Source of the DNA: Pseudomonas sp. UBA5706
GTDB lineage: Bacteria > Pseudomonadota > Gammaproteobacteria > Pseudomonadales > Pseudomonadaceae
Length of the DNA stretch: 64,000 nucleotides
Direction: 5' to 3'
Assembly (NCBI RefSeq): GCF_002419965.1
Contig: NZ_DIHC01000046.1
Span: forward strand, 62,524 to 126,523
Shown in pieces: positions 42,311-51,081 of the stretch. The notes under the pieces were generated by a model that did not search any database, was not told where the DNA came from, and saw only the letters and a list, made by a program, of their open reading frames with translations. The position numbers were made by a program, and so were the translations under genes. How positions within the stretch are numbered: the first letter of the stretch is position 1; every line of letters begins with the position of its first letter.

Positions 42311-43720
42311 ATGCTAACAAGAACAAGCCCCGTACTGTCTGATGGAACCAAGGTCGCTGACCTGATCTATCCCTCTACACGCGAAGTGCAGATGCGCGTG
42401 CTGTCGGACCGTGAAATCTACGAAATCGAGATGGAAAAGATCTTCGGCAAGATCTGGGTCCTGCTGGGGCATGAATCCGAGATTCCGAATTCCGGCGATT
42501 TCATGGTCCGTGATTTGGGCTCTGACTCGGTCATCATCGCCCGCGACAAGGAAGGCGAGGTGCATGTGACCCTCAATGTCTGCCCTCACCGCGGCATGCG
42601 CATCAGCACTGCCGATTGCGGGAACACGCAGATCCATAAATGCATCTATCACGGCTGGGCGTTCCGTCCCAATGGTGACTTCATCGGCTCGCCGGTGGAT
42701 CGTGAGTGCATGCACGGCAAGATGCTGCCCAAGGAGCAGCTGGGTCTGAAAAAAGCCAGGGTCACGCTGTACGGCGGGCTGGTGTTTGCCACCTGGAACG
42801 TTGACGGGCCTTCTTTCGACGAGTTTCTCGGCGACGCCAAGTGGTATTACGACATGCTGTTCCTGCGTTCCGACAAAGGCATGGAAGTGCTCGGTCCGCC
42901 GCAACGCTTCATCGTCAACGCCAACTGGAAGACTGCCGGTGAGCAATCCGCTGCCGATGGCTTCCATACCCTGACGCTGCACCGCTGGCTGGGCGAGGTC
43001 GGCAACTACGCGAAGAAGGACGAGAACGGCCAGAGCGCTGATCTGAGCCCTGAAATGTACGGGGTCGAGATCAGCTCGCCTCATGGGCACGCGCTGCGTT
43101 GCATTGACCTGGCGCGCAAGATCAAGCGTCTGACCGGGCTGGACCCGGAATCGCTGACGGTCGAGCAGAAGCTTCAGGCGCTGCCGCCCGCCGGGATGAC
43201 CGCAGGAATGGTCGAACAGCTGGCGCGTAATCTCAGTGAGGACCAGCTCAAGGTCCTGACCAGCATGCCTCCGCAGGTCGGCGGCATGTTCCCCAACATT
43301 CTCTTTGGCTTTGTTTATATCCCGCAGCCAGACGGCACCGTGGTCGGTTCGATGACCCTGCACGCCTATGTGCCACAGGGACCCGACAAGCTGGAGTTCG
43401 TGAACTGGATCTTCGCCGAAAAAGACGCGCCGCCCGAACTGCGAGAAAAAATGCTCAGGCAGACGATTCAGTTGTTCGGTACCTCCGGCATGGTCGAGCA
43501 GGACGACTCCGACACCTGGCCACACATGACACTTGCCGCCAAAGGCGCGATGGGTCGCAAGAGTACGCTCAAGTACCAGGCCGTGTTCGAAACCGGCGCG
43601 CCGCAAGGCTGGCCTGGGCCGGGCATTGTCAACGAGGGCTTCACCAAGGACGACACCCAGTGGCATTGGTGGCTGTACTGGCACGAGCTGATGACCGCGC
43701 CCGTGGATGAGCCGCAGTAA
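42311..43720 (+). CDS. ditA1: Rieske ring-hydroxylating dioxygenase alpha subunit
   Basis: 469-residue oxygenase large subunit. Rieske [2Fe-2S] ligands Cys91, His93, Cys111 and His114 (CPHRG then CIYHGWAF); catalytic iron ligands Asp216 region, His219 and His224 in AADGFHTLTLHR; a distal acidic region in VEQDDSDTWPH. In the dit pathway this enzyme dihydroxylates 7-oxodehydroabietic acid at C11-C12, the likely role here. The beta subunit follows at 43763. AACAAGAACAA lies within the first codons (42316-42326), an unusual position for the CA motif. GGAGG precedes ATG 42311. Confidence 0.92.
   Translation: MLTRTSPVLSDGTKVADLIYPSTREVQMRVLSDREIYEIEMEKIFGKIWVLLGHESEIPNSGDFMVRDLGSDSVIIARDKEGEVHVTLNVCPHRGMRISTADCGNTQIHKCIYHGWAFRPNGDFIGSPVDRECMHGKMLPKEQLGLKKARVTLYGGLVFATWNVDGPSFDEFLGDAKWYYDMLFLRSDKGMEVLGPPQRFIVNANWKTAGEQSAADGFHTLTLHRWLGEVGNYAKKDENGQSADLSPEMYGVEISSPHGHALRCIDLARKIKRLTGLDPESLTVEQKLQALPPAGMTAGMVEQLARNLSEDQLKVLTSMPPQVGGMFPNILFGFVYIPQPDGTVVGSMTLHAYVPQGPDKLEFVNWIFAEKDAPPELREKMLRQTIQLFGTSGMVEQDDSDTWPHMTLAAKGAMGRKSTLKYQAVFETGAPQGWPGPGIVNEGFTKDDTQWHWWLYWHELMTAPVDEPQ
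42316..42326 (+). promoter_or_regulatory. Crc/Hfq-type CA motif in first ditA1 codons
   Basis: AACAAGAA and AAGAACAA overlap at codons 2-6 of ditA1, where Hfq/Crc binding would block initiation. Confidence 0.5.
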
Positions 43721-43734
43721 ACGCACCGGCACTC

Positions 43735-43745
43735 AACAACAATAA
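43735..43745 (+). promoter_or_regulatory. Crc/Hfq-type CA motif before ditA2
   Basis: AACAACAA and AACAATAA overlap between the ditA1 stop and the ditA2 start. Confidence 0.6.
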
Positions 43746-43762
43746 GATTCGGGGATACATCC

Positions 43763-44368
43763 ATGTCTGACACTCAATTGGCGCAGCGACCGTCGGTCGA
43801 CGTACAGCAGCGCGGCACCGAGCACGTGCAGCCCGGTTCACCGCTGGGCATCGAGCGTGTGCCGGTCGGCTCGCCGGTCTACAACCAAGTGGTCACCTTC
43901 CTTTACGAAGAGGCTACGTTGCTGGATCAGATCCGCTTGCAGGAGTGGGCCTCGCGCCTGGCGACCGACCTCATCTACACCGTGCCGTTGCGCCACACCC
44001 GCACCGCCGCAGAGCTGTCCACGACCATCGTGCGCAGCGTTCAGCATTACCACGATGACTACCGCTCTATCATGGGTCGCATCTTGCGGCTCTCTGGCAA
44101 GAGCGCTTGGGCTGAAGATCCGCCGTCGCGTACTCGGCGGCTGGTGACCAACGTATTTGTCGAGAAAACCGCCAAGGCCGCTGAGTTCATCGTCACCAGT
44201 TACCTGCTGCTGACCCGCAGCCGCTTCAAGGACCATCACGTCGACATCATCAGTGGCGAACGTCGCGACCTGCTGCGCGCAGAAGGTGACAGTTTCAAAC
44301 TGGCCCGACGCGAGGTCATTCTTGACCAAGCGGTATTGGGCACCCCCAACCTGGCGGTGTTCCTCTAA
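43763..44368 (+). CDS. ditA2: Ring-hydroxylating dioxygenase beta subunit
   Basis: 201-residue small subunit of the aromatic-ring-hydroxylating dioxygenase, NTF2-like fold. An N-terminal tail of about 40 residues precedes the fold: VTFLYEEATLLDQIRLQEWASRLATDLIYTVPLRHTR, then RIVTNV-type strand and FIVTSYLLLTRSRFKDHHVDIISGERRDLLR, the family pattern near its C terminus. It pairs with the alpha subunit in an alpha3beta3 enzyme. It lies 42 bases after ditA1 and is followed by a clear terminator at 44409-44439. Confidence 0.9.
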   Translation: MSDTQLAQRPSVDVQQRGTEHVQPGSPLGIERVPVGSPVYNQVVTFLYEEATLLDQIRLQEWASRLATDLIYTVPLRHTRTAAELSTTIVRSVQHYHDDYRSIMGRILRLSGKSAWAEDPPSRTRRLVTNVFVEKTAKAAEFIVTSYLLLTRSRFKDHHVDIISGERRDLLRAEGDSFKLARREVILDQAVLGTPNLAVFL

Positions 44369-44408
44369 ACGTCCAGGTTGCTGAAAACGTTCATTGTGTC
44401 GCACCTTT

Positions 44409-44439
44409 AGCCCGCAGACTTTGGTCAGCGGGCTTTTTT
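44409..44439. terminator. Rho-independent terminator after ditA2
   Basis: AGCCCGC (44409-44415) and GCGGGCT (44428-44434) with a 12-base loop, followed by a run of T on the plus strand. It separates ditA2 from the convergent DUF2889 gene. Confidence 0.8.
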
Positions 44440-44473
44440 ACGCGTGTGTTCAAGCAAGGCCCGCAGTTACAAG

Positions 44474-45232
44474 TCACGAGAGTTGCGAGGATGCAGGACT
44501 GCGCTCCTTCAACCAGACCTGATCAGTGGCGCACAGCGCCTCGTTGCTGGCGATATCCCAAGTCGATCCTTTCATGCGCAAGGCCTGCGGCGCGCGCAGC
44601 GATTGCTGGCTGTAGCATCGATCAGTGCTGGAAGCGTGAATCTGCTCATCCAGAGGGTGGGTCTTGCCAACGGAGATCATAGTGCAGCGCCGCAACAGCA
44701 GCGCCGCTTCTGCAAGCTCAGGGTCCAGGGTATTGAGTGCCCAGCGCGCCATGCCTTCGCGAATGTTTACCGCAGTGAACGGCGCCGGGCCCTCGATGAT
44801 TGCGCCCTGAACCTGCCATTCCAGCAGCGGCTCGCCATTCAACTGCAGCATGGGTCGTGTTCGGCCCTCCAGGCGCAGCGGTACCTGGATATCGTAGCGC
44901 CTGGATTGCGCGGGCCGCAGCGTCGCCGCCAGCGCCAGGCCGGCCAGATCCAGCAAGTGGGTGCATTGATGCCGGGCGTCGGTCTGGCGCGTCACCGAAT
45001 GGGCGATGGGCGACAGCGCCATGCCCACCAGCGTGTGTAAGGGCTCGATGGCTTCGGGACAGGCGGTGTAGGGATATCTCACGGCTTGACCGGTGATGTG
45101 CGTCAGCACACCGTGCCAGTGAAGCAGACTGACGCGGAAGTGATGAAAATCGTCTTCAAGGGCGGCGCGAACTTCGCCACCGTCTGCATGGCCACTGGAA
45201 ACGATCTCGACGCGGCGGCGAAACGTACTCAT
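44474..45232 (-). CDS. DUF2889-family protein
   Basis: 252-residue protein that I match to the DUF2889 family by its N-terminal half: RRVEIVSSGHADGGEVRAALEDDFHHFRVSLLHWHGVLTHITGQAVRYPYTACPEAIEPLHTLVGM. Two predicted helix-strand halves, no signal or membrane segment. Members occur in several aromatic and terpenoid degradation clusters but have no established role that I know of. It is divergent from the SDR at 45357 and shares the operator region at 45283-45311, so it is probably co-regulated with the cluster. Confidence 0.78.
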   Translation of the reverse strand: MSTFRRRVEIVSSGHADGGEVRAALEDDFHHFRVSLLHWHGVLTHITGQAVRYPYTACPEAIEPLHTLVGMALSPIAHSVTRQTDARHQCTHLLDLAGLALAATLRPAQSRRYDIQVPLRLEGRTRPMLQLNGEPLLEWQVQGAIIEGPAPFTAVNIREGMARWALNTLDPELAEAALLLRRCTMISVGKTHPLDEQIHASSTDRCYSQQSLRAPQALRMKGSTWDIASNEALCATDQVWLKERSPASSQLS

Positions 45233-45282
45233 CCGGCTTATCCTTCTTATCTGGCTGAGCGTGTATTTTTATCGGTTTTATT

Positions 45283-45311
45283 TGGACACTATATCGGATA
45301 ATGTTCACATA
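45283..45311 (+). promoter_or_regulatory. Promoter with ACA-N13-TGT operator, site 7
   Basis: TGGACA (45283-45288), a good -35, ends in the first ACA of ACACTATATCGGATAATGT (45286-45304), arms ACACTA and TAATGT with one mismatch. The -10 is less clear: CACATA at 17 or ACATAT at 18 bases. It lies between the divergent DUF2889 and SDR genes. Confidence 0.6.
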
Positions 45312-45333
45312 TACAGTGATGAAATGCCTTTCC

Positions 45334-45347
45334 AACAACAACAAAAA
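45334..45347 (+). promoter_or_regulatory. Triple Crc/Hfq-type CA motif
   Basis: Two overlapping AACAACAA motifs and AACAAAAA run straight into the AAGGAG ribosome site of the SDR at 45357. Confidence 0.65.
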
Positions 45348-45356
45348 GGAGCGGCT

Positions 45357-46157
45357 ATGGGCCTGCTGCAGCAACAAGTGGCGCTGATCACCGGCGCCGG
45401 TGGGGGGATCGGGCGGGGCGTGGCGTTGAGCTTCGCCAGGCAGGGTGCCGCCGTGGTAGTGGCGGAACTCGATGAGATCAGTGGCGCGGCGGTGGCGCAG
45501 GAGCTCAAGGCGTTAGGCGCGCAAGCCTTGTTCATCAAGACCGACGTCAGTTGCAAGGCGGACATTCAGGCAGCGGTGGATGCAGCGGTCGAGCACTTCG
45601 GCGGCCTGGACATCCTGGTCAACAACGCCTTTGCGCCGACCCCCAACGTGCTTCTCGAAGAAAAGACCGACGATATGCTCGAGCGCACGCTGAACTCCAC
45701 GGTGTGGGCGGCCTGGTGGTCGATGAAAGCCGCGTTTGCGCCCATGCAGGCGCGCGGTGGCGGCAAGATCATCAACTTTTACTCAATCGATACCGAAGTC
45801 GGTGCGTGGCTGCACGGCGACTACAACACGGCCAAATCAGCGGTGGTGGGGCTGACGCGCAGTGCCGCTTCGGAATGGGGACGCTTCAATATTCGGGTCA
45901 ATGCGATTGCGCCGACCGCGATGGGTGCGACGTTTCACAAGCTGGCGGAAGAGAATCCGGGGTTCGCCGAAAGGTCCGCCGGCCTGCGCCCTCTGGGGCG
46001 TTGTGGCGAGCCAGAAGACGACATCGGCCCGGTGGTGGTATTTCTGGCCTCAGAGATGTCTCGCTTCGTCACCGGGGAGACCCTGCACGTGGACGGCGGT
46101 TTGCACCTGCCAGGCTACAACTCGCGCCCCGCGCACATCCCCGCGCGCGAGTACTGA
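45357..46157 (+). CDS. Short-chain dehydrogenase/reductase
   Basis: 266-residue SDR with TGAGGGIG cofactor motif at residues 14-21, NNAFAP, Ser in NFYSIDTEV and catalytic Tyr-x3-Lys in GDYNTAKSAVVGLTRSAASEW. ATG 45357 has AAGGAG eight bases upstream; the longer frame begins within the operator region. Single-gene unit under site 7, convergent with the acyl-CoA ligase. Substrate unknown. Confidence 0.87.
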   Translation: MGLLQQQVALITGAGGGIGRGVALSFARQGAAVVVAELDEISGAAVAQELKALGAQALFIKTDVSCKADIQAAVDAAVEHFGGLDILVNNAFAPTPNVLLEEKTDDMLERTLNSTVWAAWWSMKAAFAPMQARGGGKIINFYSIDTEVGAWLHGDYNTAKSAVVGLTRSAASEWGRFNIRVNAIAPTAMGATFHKLAEENPGFAERSAGLRPLGRCGEPEDDIGPVVVFLASEMSRFVTGETLHVDGGLHLPGYNSRPAHIPAREY

Positions 46158-46200
46158 TCGACCGCAGGCATGCGGCGTGCCGGGCACGCCGCATCGCTTT

Positions 46201-47844
46201 TCAGCGTTTAGCCACCTTGATGTCAGTGTCGTCAAGGTCCCAGGTCGTTGCGGTCTTGCCTTCATCACGCAGCAGGTACTTGAGCACCCGGCCCTGCGGG
46301 TTCTTCGGCAGGCTGGTGCGAAACTCGATGTAGCGGGGCAGCGCATAGTACGGCACGGTATCCGCCGCCCAGTGGAACAGTGCTTCGGGTGCGAGCTGGG
46401 TATTGTCATGCAACACTGCAGTTACCTTGACGTCGTCCTCGCCTTTGTCCGAAGGCACTGCATGCACGGCTACTTCGGACAGCGCCGGGTGGGTAGCGAA
46501 CGCTGCTTCCATCTCGAAACTGGAGATGTTCTCGCCACGGCGTCGCAGGTAATCCTTCTTGCGGTCGACGAAGTAGAAGAAGCCTTCATCATCGAACTTG
46601 CCGACATCGCCAGTGTGGAACCACATGTTGCGCATCAGCTTGTGAGTGTCCTCCGGGCGACGCCAGTAACCCTGGAACATGATGTCCGGGCGCTGCGGCC
46701 TGACCACGATCTCGCCCGGTGTGCCGGCGGGTACTTCGTTGTCCTGTTCGTCGATGATCCGCACGTCGAAATCGGCAATGCGCTTGCCTGACGACCCCGG
46801 CGCCGCATATTCGCCCGCCGCCAGCGAGGTCACCACGCAGGCCTCGGTCAGCCCATAGCCGTTGCCGCCCACCAGCTTGGTGCCGAAGCGCTCGCGCCAG
46901 ATTTTCTTGGTCTCTTCGGTGTAGGGGTTGCCGCGTGCGGTATGAATCTGCCCGCGGCAGCGCAGCATGGCGTCGTTGTCGGGAGCTTGAGCGAGCAGGC
47001 CACCCATGCCGCCGAGGATCGAGGCGATGGTTGCGCCCGAACGCTCGACTTCCGGCCAGAAATTGGACACGGAGAAACGCGGCAGGATTGCGGCGCGGGC
47101 ACCGACCAGGATGCTGGCGATGATGCTCACGCAGAGGGCGTTCATATGAAACAGCGGCAGCGGTGTGATCGTGACGTCATCCTCGCTCGCAGGTCCGGCG
47201 CGCAATTGCAGTCGCGCCAGGTTGCACATGAAGTTGTAGCTGATCATGCAGCCCTTCGATGGGCCGGTGGTGCCCGAGGTGTAGATCAGGCAGGCGAGGT
47301 CCGATGGCTGGGGCTTGCGCTCGAATGCCGAATCATCCTCGCCACGATGGGCGTCCAGAGCTTCGATGGGGAACGCACAGGTCGGTAAATCACCGCTCTG
47401 CTGGCCAGGCGCGGTGCGGAACAGTACGCGCTTCACATCACAGAGTTGATCGGCGATGGCTACCACGCGTGGCAGGTAGTCGGCTTCACAGATCACCAGG
47501 TGCGTGCCGGTGTCGGCAATCTGATGACGCAGGAATTCACCCTTAAGCGCTGTGTTGATCGGTACGCTGACGGCGCACAGCTTGTTGATGGCCAGCCAGG
47601 TGATGACCGCGTCGATGTTGTTGTCGAGCATGGTCAGTACCGTGGCACCGGCGGTGACCCCCAGATCGGCCAATGCATGGGCCATCCTGTTGGAAAGCTG
47701 GTCAACTTCCCGGTATGTGTACAAGGTTCCGCTGAAATCCAGTAAAACCTTATCTGGAGCCCTTGCTACCGCTCGCTCCAGCGCAGAAATGACCGTGTCT
47801 CGTTCACCTACTGTCCAGGCTTCGGGGTTCCCGGTGCCACTCAT
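46201..47844 (-). CDS. AMP-forming acyl-CoA ligase
   Basis: 547-residue ANL-superfamily ligase. P-loop A3 motif LIYTSGTTGPSKGC, A5 motif GNGYGLTEACV, A7 GDVGKFDDEGFFYFVDRKKDYLRRRGENIS, and the C-terminal catalytic Lys in NPQGRVLKYLL. It resembles crotonobetaine/carnitine-CoA-ligase-like enzymes. In diterpenoid degraders a CoA ligase (tdtL in P. diterpeniphila) activates the resin-acid carboxylate or a ring-cleavage acid; that is the probable role. ATG 47844 has AAGGAG upstream. Divergent from the TetR gene at 48027. Confidence 0.9.
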   Translation of the reverse strand: MSGTGNPEAWTVGERDTVISALERAVARAPDKVLLDFSGTLYTYREVDQLSNRMAHALADLGVTAGATVLTMLDNNIDAVITWLAINKLCAVSVPINTALKGEFLRHQIADTGTHLVICEADYLPRVVAIADQLCDVKRVLFRTAPGQQSGDLPTCAFPIEALDAHRGEDDSAFERKPQPSDLACLIYTSGTTGPSKGCMISYNFMCNLARLQLRAGPASEDDVTITPLPLFHMNALCVSIIASILVGARAAILPRFSVSNFWPEVERSGATIASILGGMGGLLAQAPDNDAMLRCRGQIHTARGNPYTEETKKIWRERFGTKLVGGNGYGLTEACVVTSLAAGEYAAPGSSGKRIADFDVRIIDEQDNEVPAGTPGEIVVRPQRPDIMFQGYWRRPEDTHKLMRNMWFHTGDVGKFDDEGFFYFVDRKKDYLRRRGENISSFEMEAAFATHPALSEVAVHAVPSDKGEDDVKVTAVLHDNTQLAPEALFHWAADTVPYYALPRYIEFRTSLPKNPQGRVLKYLLRDEGKTATTWDLDDTDIKVAKR

Positions 47845-47922
47845 GAATATTCTCCTTTTGTGAGGCGCCCAATGAAGAGGCGCCCGAATCTTGTTTTGAT
47901 GAGAGAACTGGATTCTATGGAA

Positions 47923-47939
47923 AGATTTTGGAAAAGTCT
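47923..47939. promoter_or_regulatory. Candidate TetR operator between ligase and TetR
   Basis: AGATTTT, GGA, AAAGTCT: arms complementary at 6 of 7 bases, placed between the divergent ligase and TetR genes. Weak evidence; AT-rich context makes chance symmetry possible. Confidence 0.3.
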
Positions 47940-48026
47940 CTAGCCGGAAGTTGAACAAATTCCGCGCGAAATGCTTAATTCGTATGCTACCGTGGCCCAT
48001 CGAAATGTCCACGAGTCTGCTTATCC

Positions 48027-48776
48027 ATGCCAAGACCTCCAAAACAACAGGCCAAACCCGTCGGGCCAAAGGCCGTCAGTGTCGCGAAGAAGACCCCACC
48101 CGCTCCCGCAAAGATCGCGCGTACAGCCGCCAAGGTGCCTGCTTCGAAAAGTGCTGGCAGCAAAGGTGCCGCAGTGCCGGGCAAGGTCAAACCCAATCGC
48201 CGGTCGGAAGAAACCATTGCCAATATCCTGGTTGCCACCGAAGAAGTGGTGCTGCAATCGGGCGCTGACCGCATCTCGATTCTTGATGTATGCAAGGTTG
48301 CAGGCGTGTCGCGTGGCACGTTCTATCGCTATTTCTCTTCCCAGGAAGACCTGCTCGATACGTTTTCGCGGCACAAGCGCGACAGCTTCCACGTCTCGCT
48401 GACCGCGGCGCTCGGGCAGATAGAAGACCCCGAGGCGCGGCTCAATGCCTTGTTCGTGTACCTGGACAATTACCTCGAACAGAGCCGCGCACGCCGCTTG
48501 CTGGTAGTCGCGCCGGATTACGCACTGGGCTTCTTCAGGCGTATTTTTCATGACTCGATCGTGCGTTTTCAGGACGTGCTGAACATCGTTTTCGACGATT
48601 GGGACGAGAAACTCGGCGTGCGTCTGGACCGAGAGCTGTTATGCGAGATGATCATCCGCTATGTGTTGAGCGAGATTCTGGTCCCGGAAAGCGCCAGCCG
48701 TCGGCTGTTGCCGGTGCGAGTGAAGAAACTGGCCGCCGCCATGACCATGGGGTCGACTTCTCGTACCCGACGCTGA
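48027..48776 (+). CDS. TetR-family regulator with basic N-terminal tail
   Basis: 249-residue TetR-type regulator. The helix-turn-helix (ETIANILVATEEVVLQSGADRISILDVCKVAGVSRGTFYRYFSSQEDLL) starts only at about residue 60. Before it is a Lys/Ala/Pro-rich tail (for example KTPPAPAKIARTAAKVPASK) like those of histone-H1-like bacterial proteins, which should bind DNA nonspecifically. ATG 48027 is the first start in frame. It faces the acyl-CoA ligase gene and has a good terminator. As a TetR in the centre of the cluster it is a candidate for the ACA-N13-TGT binding protein. Confidence 0.82.
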   Translation: MPRPPKQQAKPVGPKAVSVAKKTPPAPAKIARTAAKVPASKSAGSKGAAVPGKVKPNRRSEETIANILVATEEVVLQSGADRISILDVCKVAGVSRGTFYRYFSSQEDLLDTFSRHKRDSFHVSLTAALGQIEDPEARLNALFVYLDNYLEQSRARRLLVVAPDYALGFFRRIFHDSIVRFQDVLNIVFDDWDEKLGVRLDRELLCEMIIRYVLSEILVPESASRRLLPVRVKKLAAAMTMGSTSRTRR

Positions 48777-48808
48777 CGCGCTTATTTAGACACTTTTATA
48801 GAACAGCA

Positions 48809-48844
48809 AACCGACCCCTGGGACCACCGGAGTCGGTTTTTTTT
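48809..48844 (+). terminator. Rho-independent terminator after TetR
   Basis: AACCGAC (48809-48815) and GTCGGTT (48832-48838), 16-base loop with further pairing, then eight T. Confidence 0.8.
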
Positions 48845-48960
48845 CGTCTTCGATTTGCGATAGGTGCCGTGTTGTCGGGCCAATCCGTACAAAGCTCGAC
48901 GGGAGAGGAGGGTGCTGAACGCTCTGGCACGGCCTTCAACGTCGATTTATGAAATTAATC

Positions 48961-48989
48961 TGAACACTATTTTGATTTATGACCAAATT
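48961..48989 (+). promoter_or_regulatory. Promoter with degenerate ACA-N13-TGT operator, site 8
   Basis: TGAACA (48961-48966) as -35, then ACACTATTTTGATTTATGA (48964-48982), in which the last base departs from TGT, and CAAATT (48984-48989) as weak -10 with 17-base spacer. Upstream of the amidohydrolase unit. Confidence 0.45.
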
Positions 48990-49132
48990 AAATTTATGCT
49001 TCGAGCAGACCGAAGCCGATTGAGCTGACTTGCCGGGCTGCCCGTCCAGGGTTCCAGGTGCCGTGCTTTGGGATGCGCAATACCCAGAACAATCACAAAA
49101 ACCAGAAGGTTTCCACGTAGAGGTCCCGGATT

Positions 49133-50212
49133 ATGCTTATCGATCTTCACGCCCACGCGCCGCTCCCTGGCTATTACAACCAGCACCCACATTGGGGTCC
49201 GTTTTTCGAACAATGCGATGACGGCGATATCCGCCTGCGCGTCGGCAAATGGCAATTGACCCTGGGCTCGCCGGAGCGCAAGGCCGCCGTGCGTGCCGGC
49301 AAGGGGCTCAAACTCGAGGAATACATGGCCAAGTGGGCCGATCCGAAAGTCCGCCTGGCGGGCATGGACGCCGCTGGTCAGAACCTGCAAGTGGTGTCGG
49401 TTCCGTCGCACTGCTACATGTACTGGACCGAGGCCGAATACGCCGTCCCGTATGCGCGCACGGTCAATGACACCTTCGCCGAATACTGCTCGGCCGCCGC
49501 GGATCGCTTGATGTTCTGGGCGCACGCGCCGCTCAACGCGCCAGAAGCCGCCGCTGTTGAACTGCGCCGTGCCTGCACCGAACTGGGCGCCAAGGGGCTT
49601 TCTGCCGGCGGTGCGAATTTCGGCGGGCTGGAATTCGACTCGCCGGAACTGGATGTGGTCTGGAAGACCCTCTGCGATCTCGACCTGCCGATGTTCATCC
49701 ACGGCTATAACCAGTCGGTGACCTGGGGTGATCGCGCCAACGAAGACCGTTACGAAACCACGGCGATCGTCGGCATGCAGTACGACGAAACCCGCTGCTT
49801 CTGGAACCTGATCTGCGGTGGCGTGCTCGATCGCTTCCCGGACCTGAAGGTGTACATCACCCACGGTGGCGGCTATGTCCCGTACCAGTTGGGCCGCCTG
49901 GCGCAGACCAACAAGAACCTGGACGTGGTGCACAACAAACGCCCTGTGCTCGATTACATGAAGAATTTCTACTTCGATGTCGAGCTGCATGAGCTGCCGA
50001 TGCGCCAGGCGCTGATTGAAGTGATCGGTGCCGACCAGATGGTCTACGGCAGCAACTTCGGTGGCAGCGATGCCGTGCGCCACGACCTGACCGAAGGCCT
50101 GAAGCTCAGCGACGCCGACCTGCAGAAAATCCGCTGGCAGAATGCGTGCAAGTTGCTGCATCTGGATCCGGCTCGCGTAGGCCGGGTTACGCCTGCCAAG
50201 GAAGCAGTCTGA
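49133..50212 (+). CDS. ACMSD-like amidohydrolase, paralogue of 4290
   Basis: 359-residue amidohydrolase_2 protein. HAH at residues 6-8, the His in MFIHGYNQSVTWGDRANEDRYETTAIVG, and ITHGGG are kept, and again the C-terminal acid ligand is Asn (Asn308 in YGSNFGG). Similarity to the protein at 4290 runs along the whole length (NQHxxWGPF, GYNQS, LKVYITHxGG). Probably acts on a ring-cleavage or beta-keto acid product. First of four tightly packed genes; its stop shares a base with the next ATG. Confidence 0.8.
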   Translation: MLIDLHAHAPLPGYYNQHPHWGPFFEQCDDGDIRLRVGKWQLTLGSPERKAAVRAGKGLKLEEYMAKWADPKVRLAGMDAAGQNLQVVSVPSHCYMYWTEAEYAVPYARTVNDTFAEYCSAAADRLMFWAHAPLNAPEAAAVELRRACTELGAKGLSAGGANFGGLEFDSPELDVVWKTLCDLDLPMFIHGYNQSVTWGDRANEDRYETTAIVGMQYDETRCFWNLICGGVLDRFPDLKVYITHGGGYVPYQLGRLAQTNKNLDVVHNKRPVLDYMKNFYFDVELHELPMRQALIEVIGADQMVYGSNFGGSDAVRHDLTEGLKLSDADLQKIRWQNACKLLHLDPARVGRVTPAKEAV

Positions 50213-51081
50213 TGAAACTGGCCCGCTGTTCCTATTTCGAGAGCGGCGTGTTCTGGGCGGTAGTCGATGCGCAGCAGGACATGGTGACGCCGATTGCGGG
50301 TGATTTTCGCGAGTGGGCACCGAAAGTTGCGCAGGGCGCCGGTATCAGCGCGTTGCGTTTTTCCGGTCCGCCGTTGCCGCTGTCCCGGGTCACGCTGTTG
50401 CCGCCGGTGGAGCCTGTCAATCGCGTGGTAGTGGCGGGCGCCAATTACGCCAAGCACCTGGTCGAGTTCGGCCTGAGTGCGCCATCACAACCGGTGGCGT
50501 TTCTCAAGGCTTACGGGGCGCTGATCGGCGCCCACGACCCGATCCGTTTTCCGCCGCTGACCGCCGAACTCGACCATGAGGTGGAGCTGGTGGCGGTGAT
50601 CGGTACCGATCAGGTCGACCTCGACGATCCGCTGGCCTGCGTCTTGGGCTACACCGTCGGCAACGACGTCAGCGCCCGCGACCTTCAGCGCAGTGGTCCC
50701 AAGGGTATCGGCATGGACCTGTTCGCGGCCAAAAGCCAGGACAAAACCACCGGCCTGGGACCGTGGATTCTAACCAAGGACGAACTTCCCGCCGGTTCGC
50801 CCAAGTTGCGCTTGCTGTTGAAGGTTAACGGGCAGATCCGTCAGGACGGCAACACTGCCGACATGACCTGGGATGTGGGTGAGCTGATTGCCTTCGTCCA
50901 GCAGCGCTCGAGTTTCGCCTGTGGCGACGTGCTCTTCACCGGCTCTCCGGCCGGGGTTGGCATGGGTACCGGCATCTTCCTCAACCCGGGGGACGTGGTT
51001 GAAGCCAGCGTTGAGGGGATCGGCACCTTGCGCAATGTCGTGGGCGAAAAGTCATTGGTCCAATCAAAGGTCTCGGCATGA
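50212..51081 (+). CDS. FAH-family hydrolase
   Basis: 289-residue fumarylacetoacetate-hydrolase-fold protein. VVAGANYAKHLVEF, AFLKAYGALIGAHD, DHEVELVAVIG with both Glu ligands, VGNDVSARD, GLGPWILTKDEL and GDVLFTGSPAGVGMG are all as expected. It overlaps both neighbours (one base upstream, ATGA downstream) and so is co-translated with the amidohydrolase and the hydroxyacyl-CoA dehydrogenase. Third FAH-type enzyme in the window. Confidence 0.88.
   Translation: MKLARCSYFESGVFWAVVDAQQDMVTPIAGDFREWAPKVAQGAGISALRFSGPPLPLSRVTLLPPVEPVNRVVVAGANYAKHLVEFGLSAPSQPVAFLKAYGALIGAHDPIRFPPLTAELDHEVELVAVIGTDQVDLDDPLACVLGYTVGNDVSARDLQRSGPKGIGMDLFAAKSQDKTTGLGPWILTKDELPAGSPKLRLLLKVNGQIRQDGNTADMTWDVGELIAFVQQRSSFACGDVLFTGSPAGVGMGTGIFLNPGDVVEASVEGIGTLRNVVGEKSLVQSKVSA

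Larger units (their letters stand above)
48777..49132. other. 356-base intergenic region
   Basis: No gene seen. Contains the TetR terminator (48809-48844), an AT-rich promoter region with operator site 8 (48961-48989), and a leader of about 140 bases before the amidohydrolase start. Confidence 0.6.

Noticed and set aside
42314..43732. 472-codon minus-strand frame opposite ditA1
   Set aside because: Mirrors ditA1 exactly; ditA1 has all catalytic motifs, the antisense frame has none.
48977..50320. 447-codon minus-strand frame
   Set aside because: Opposite the amidohydrolase at 49133, which has clear motifs and a good start.
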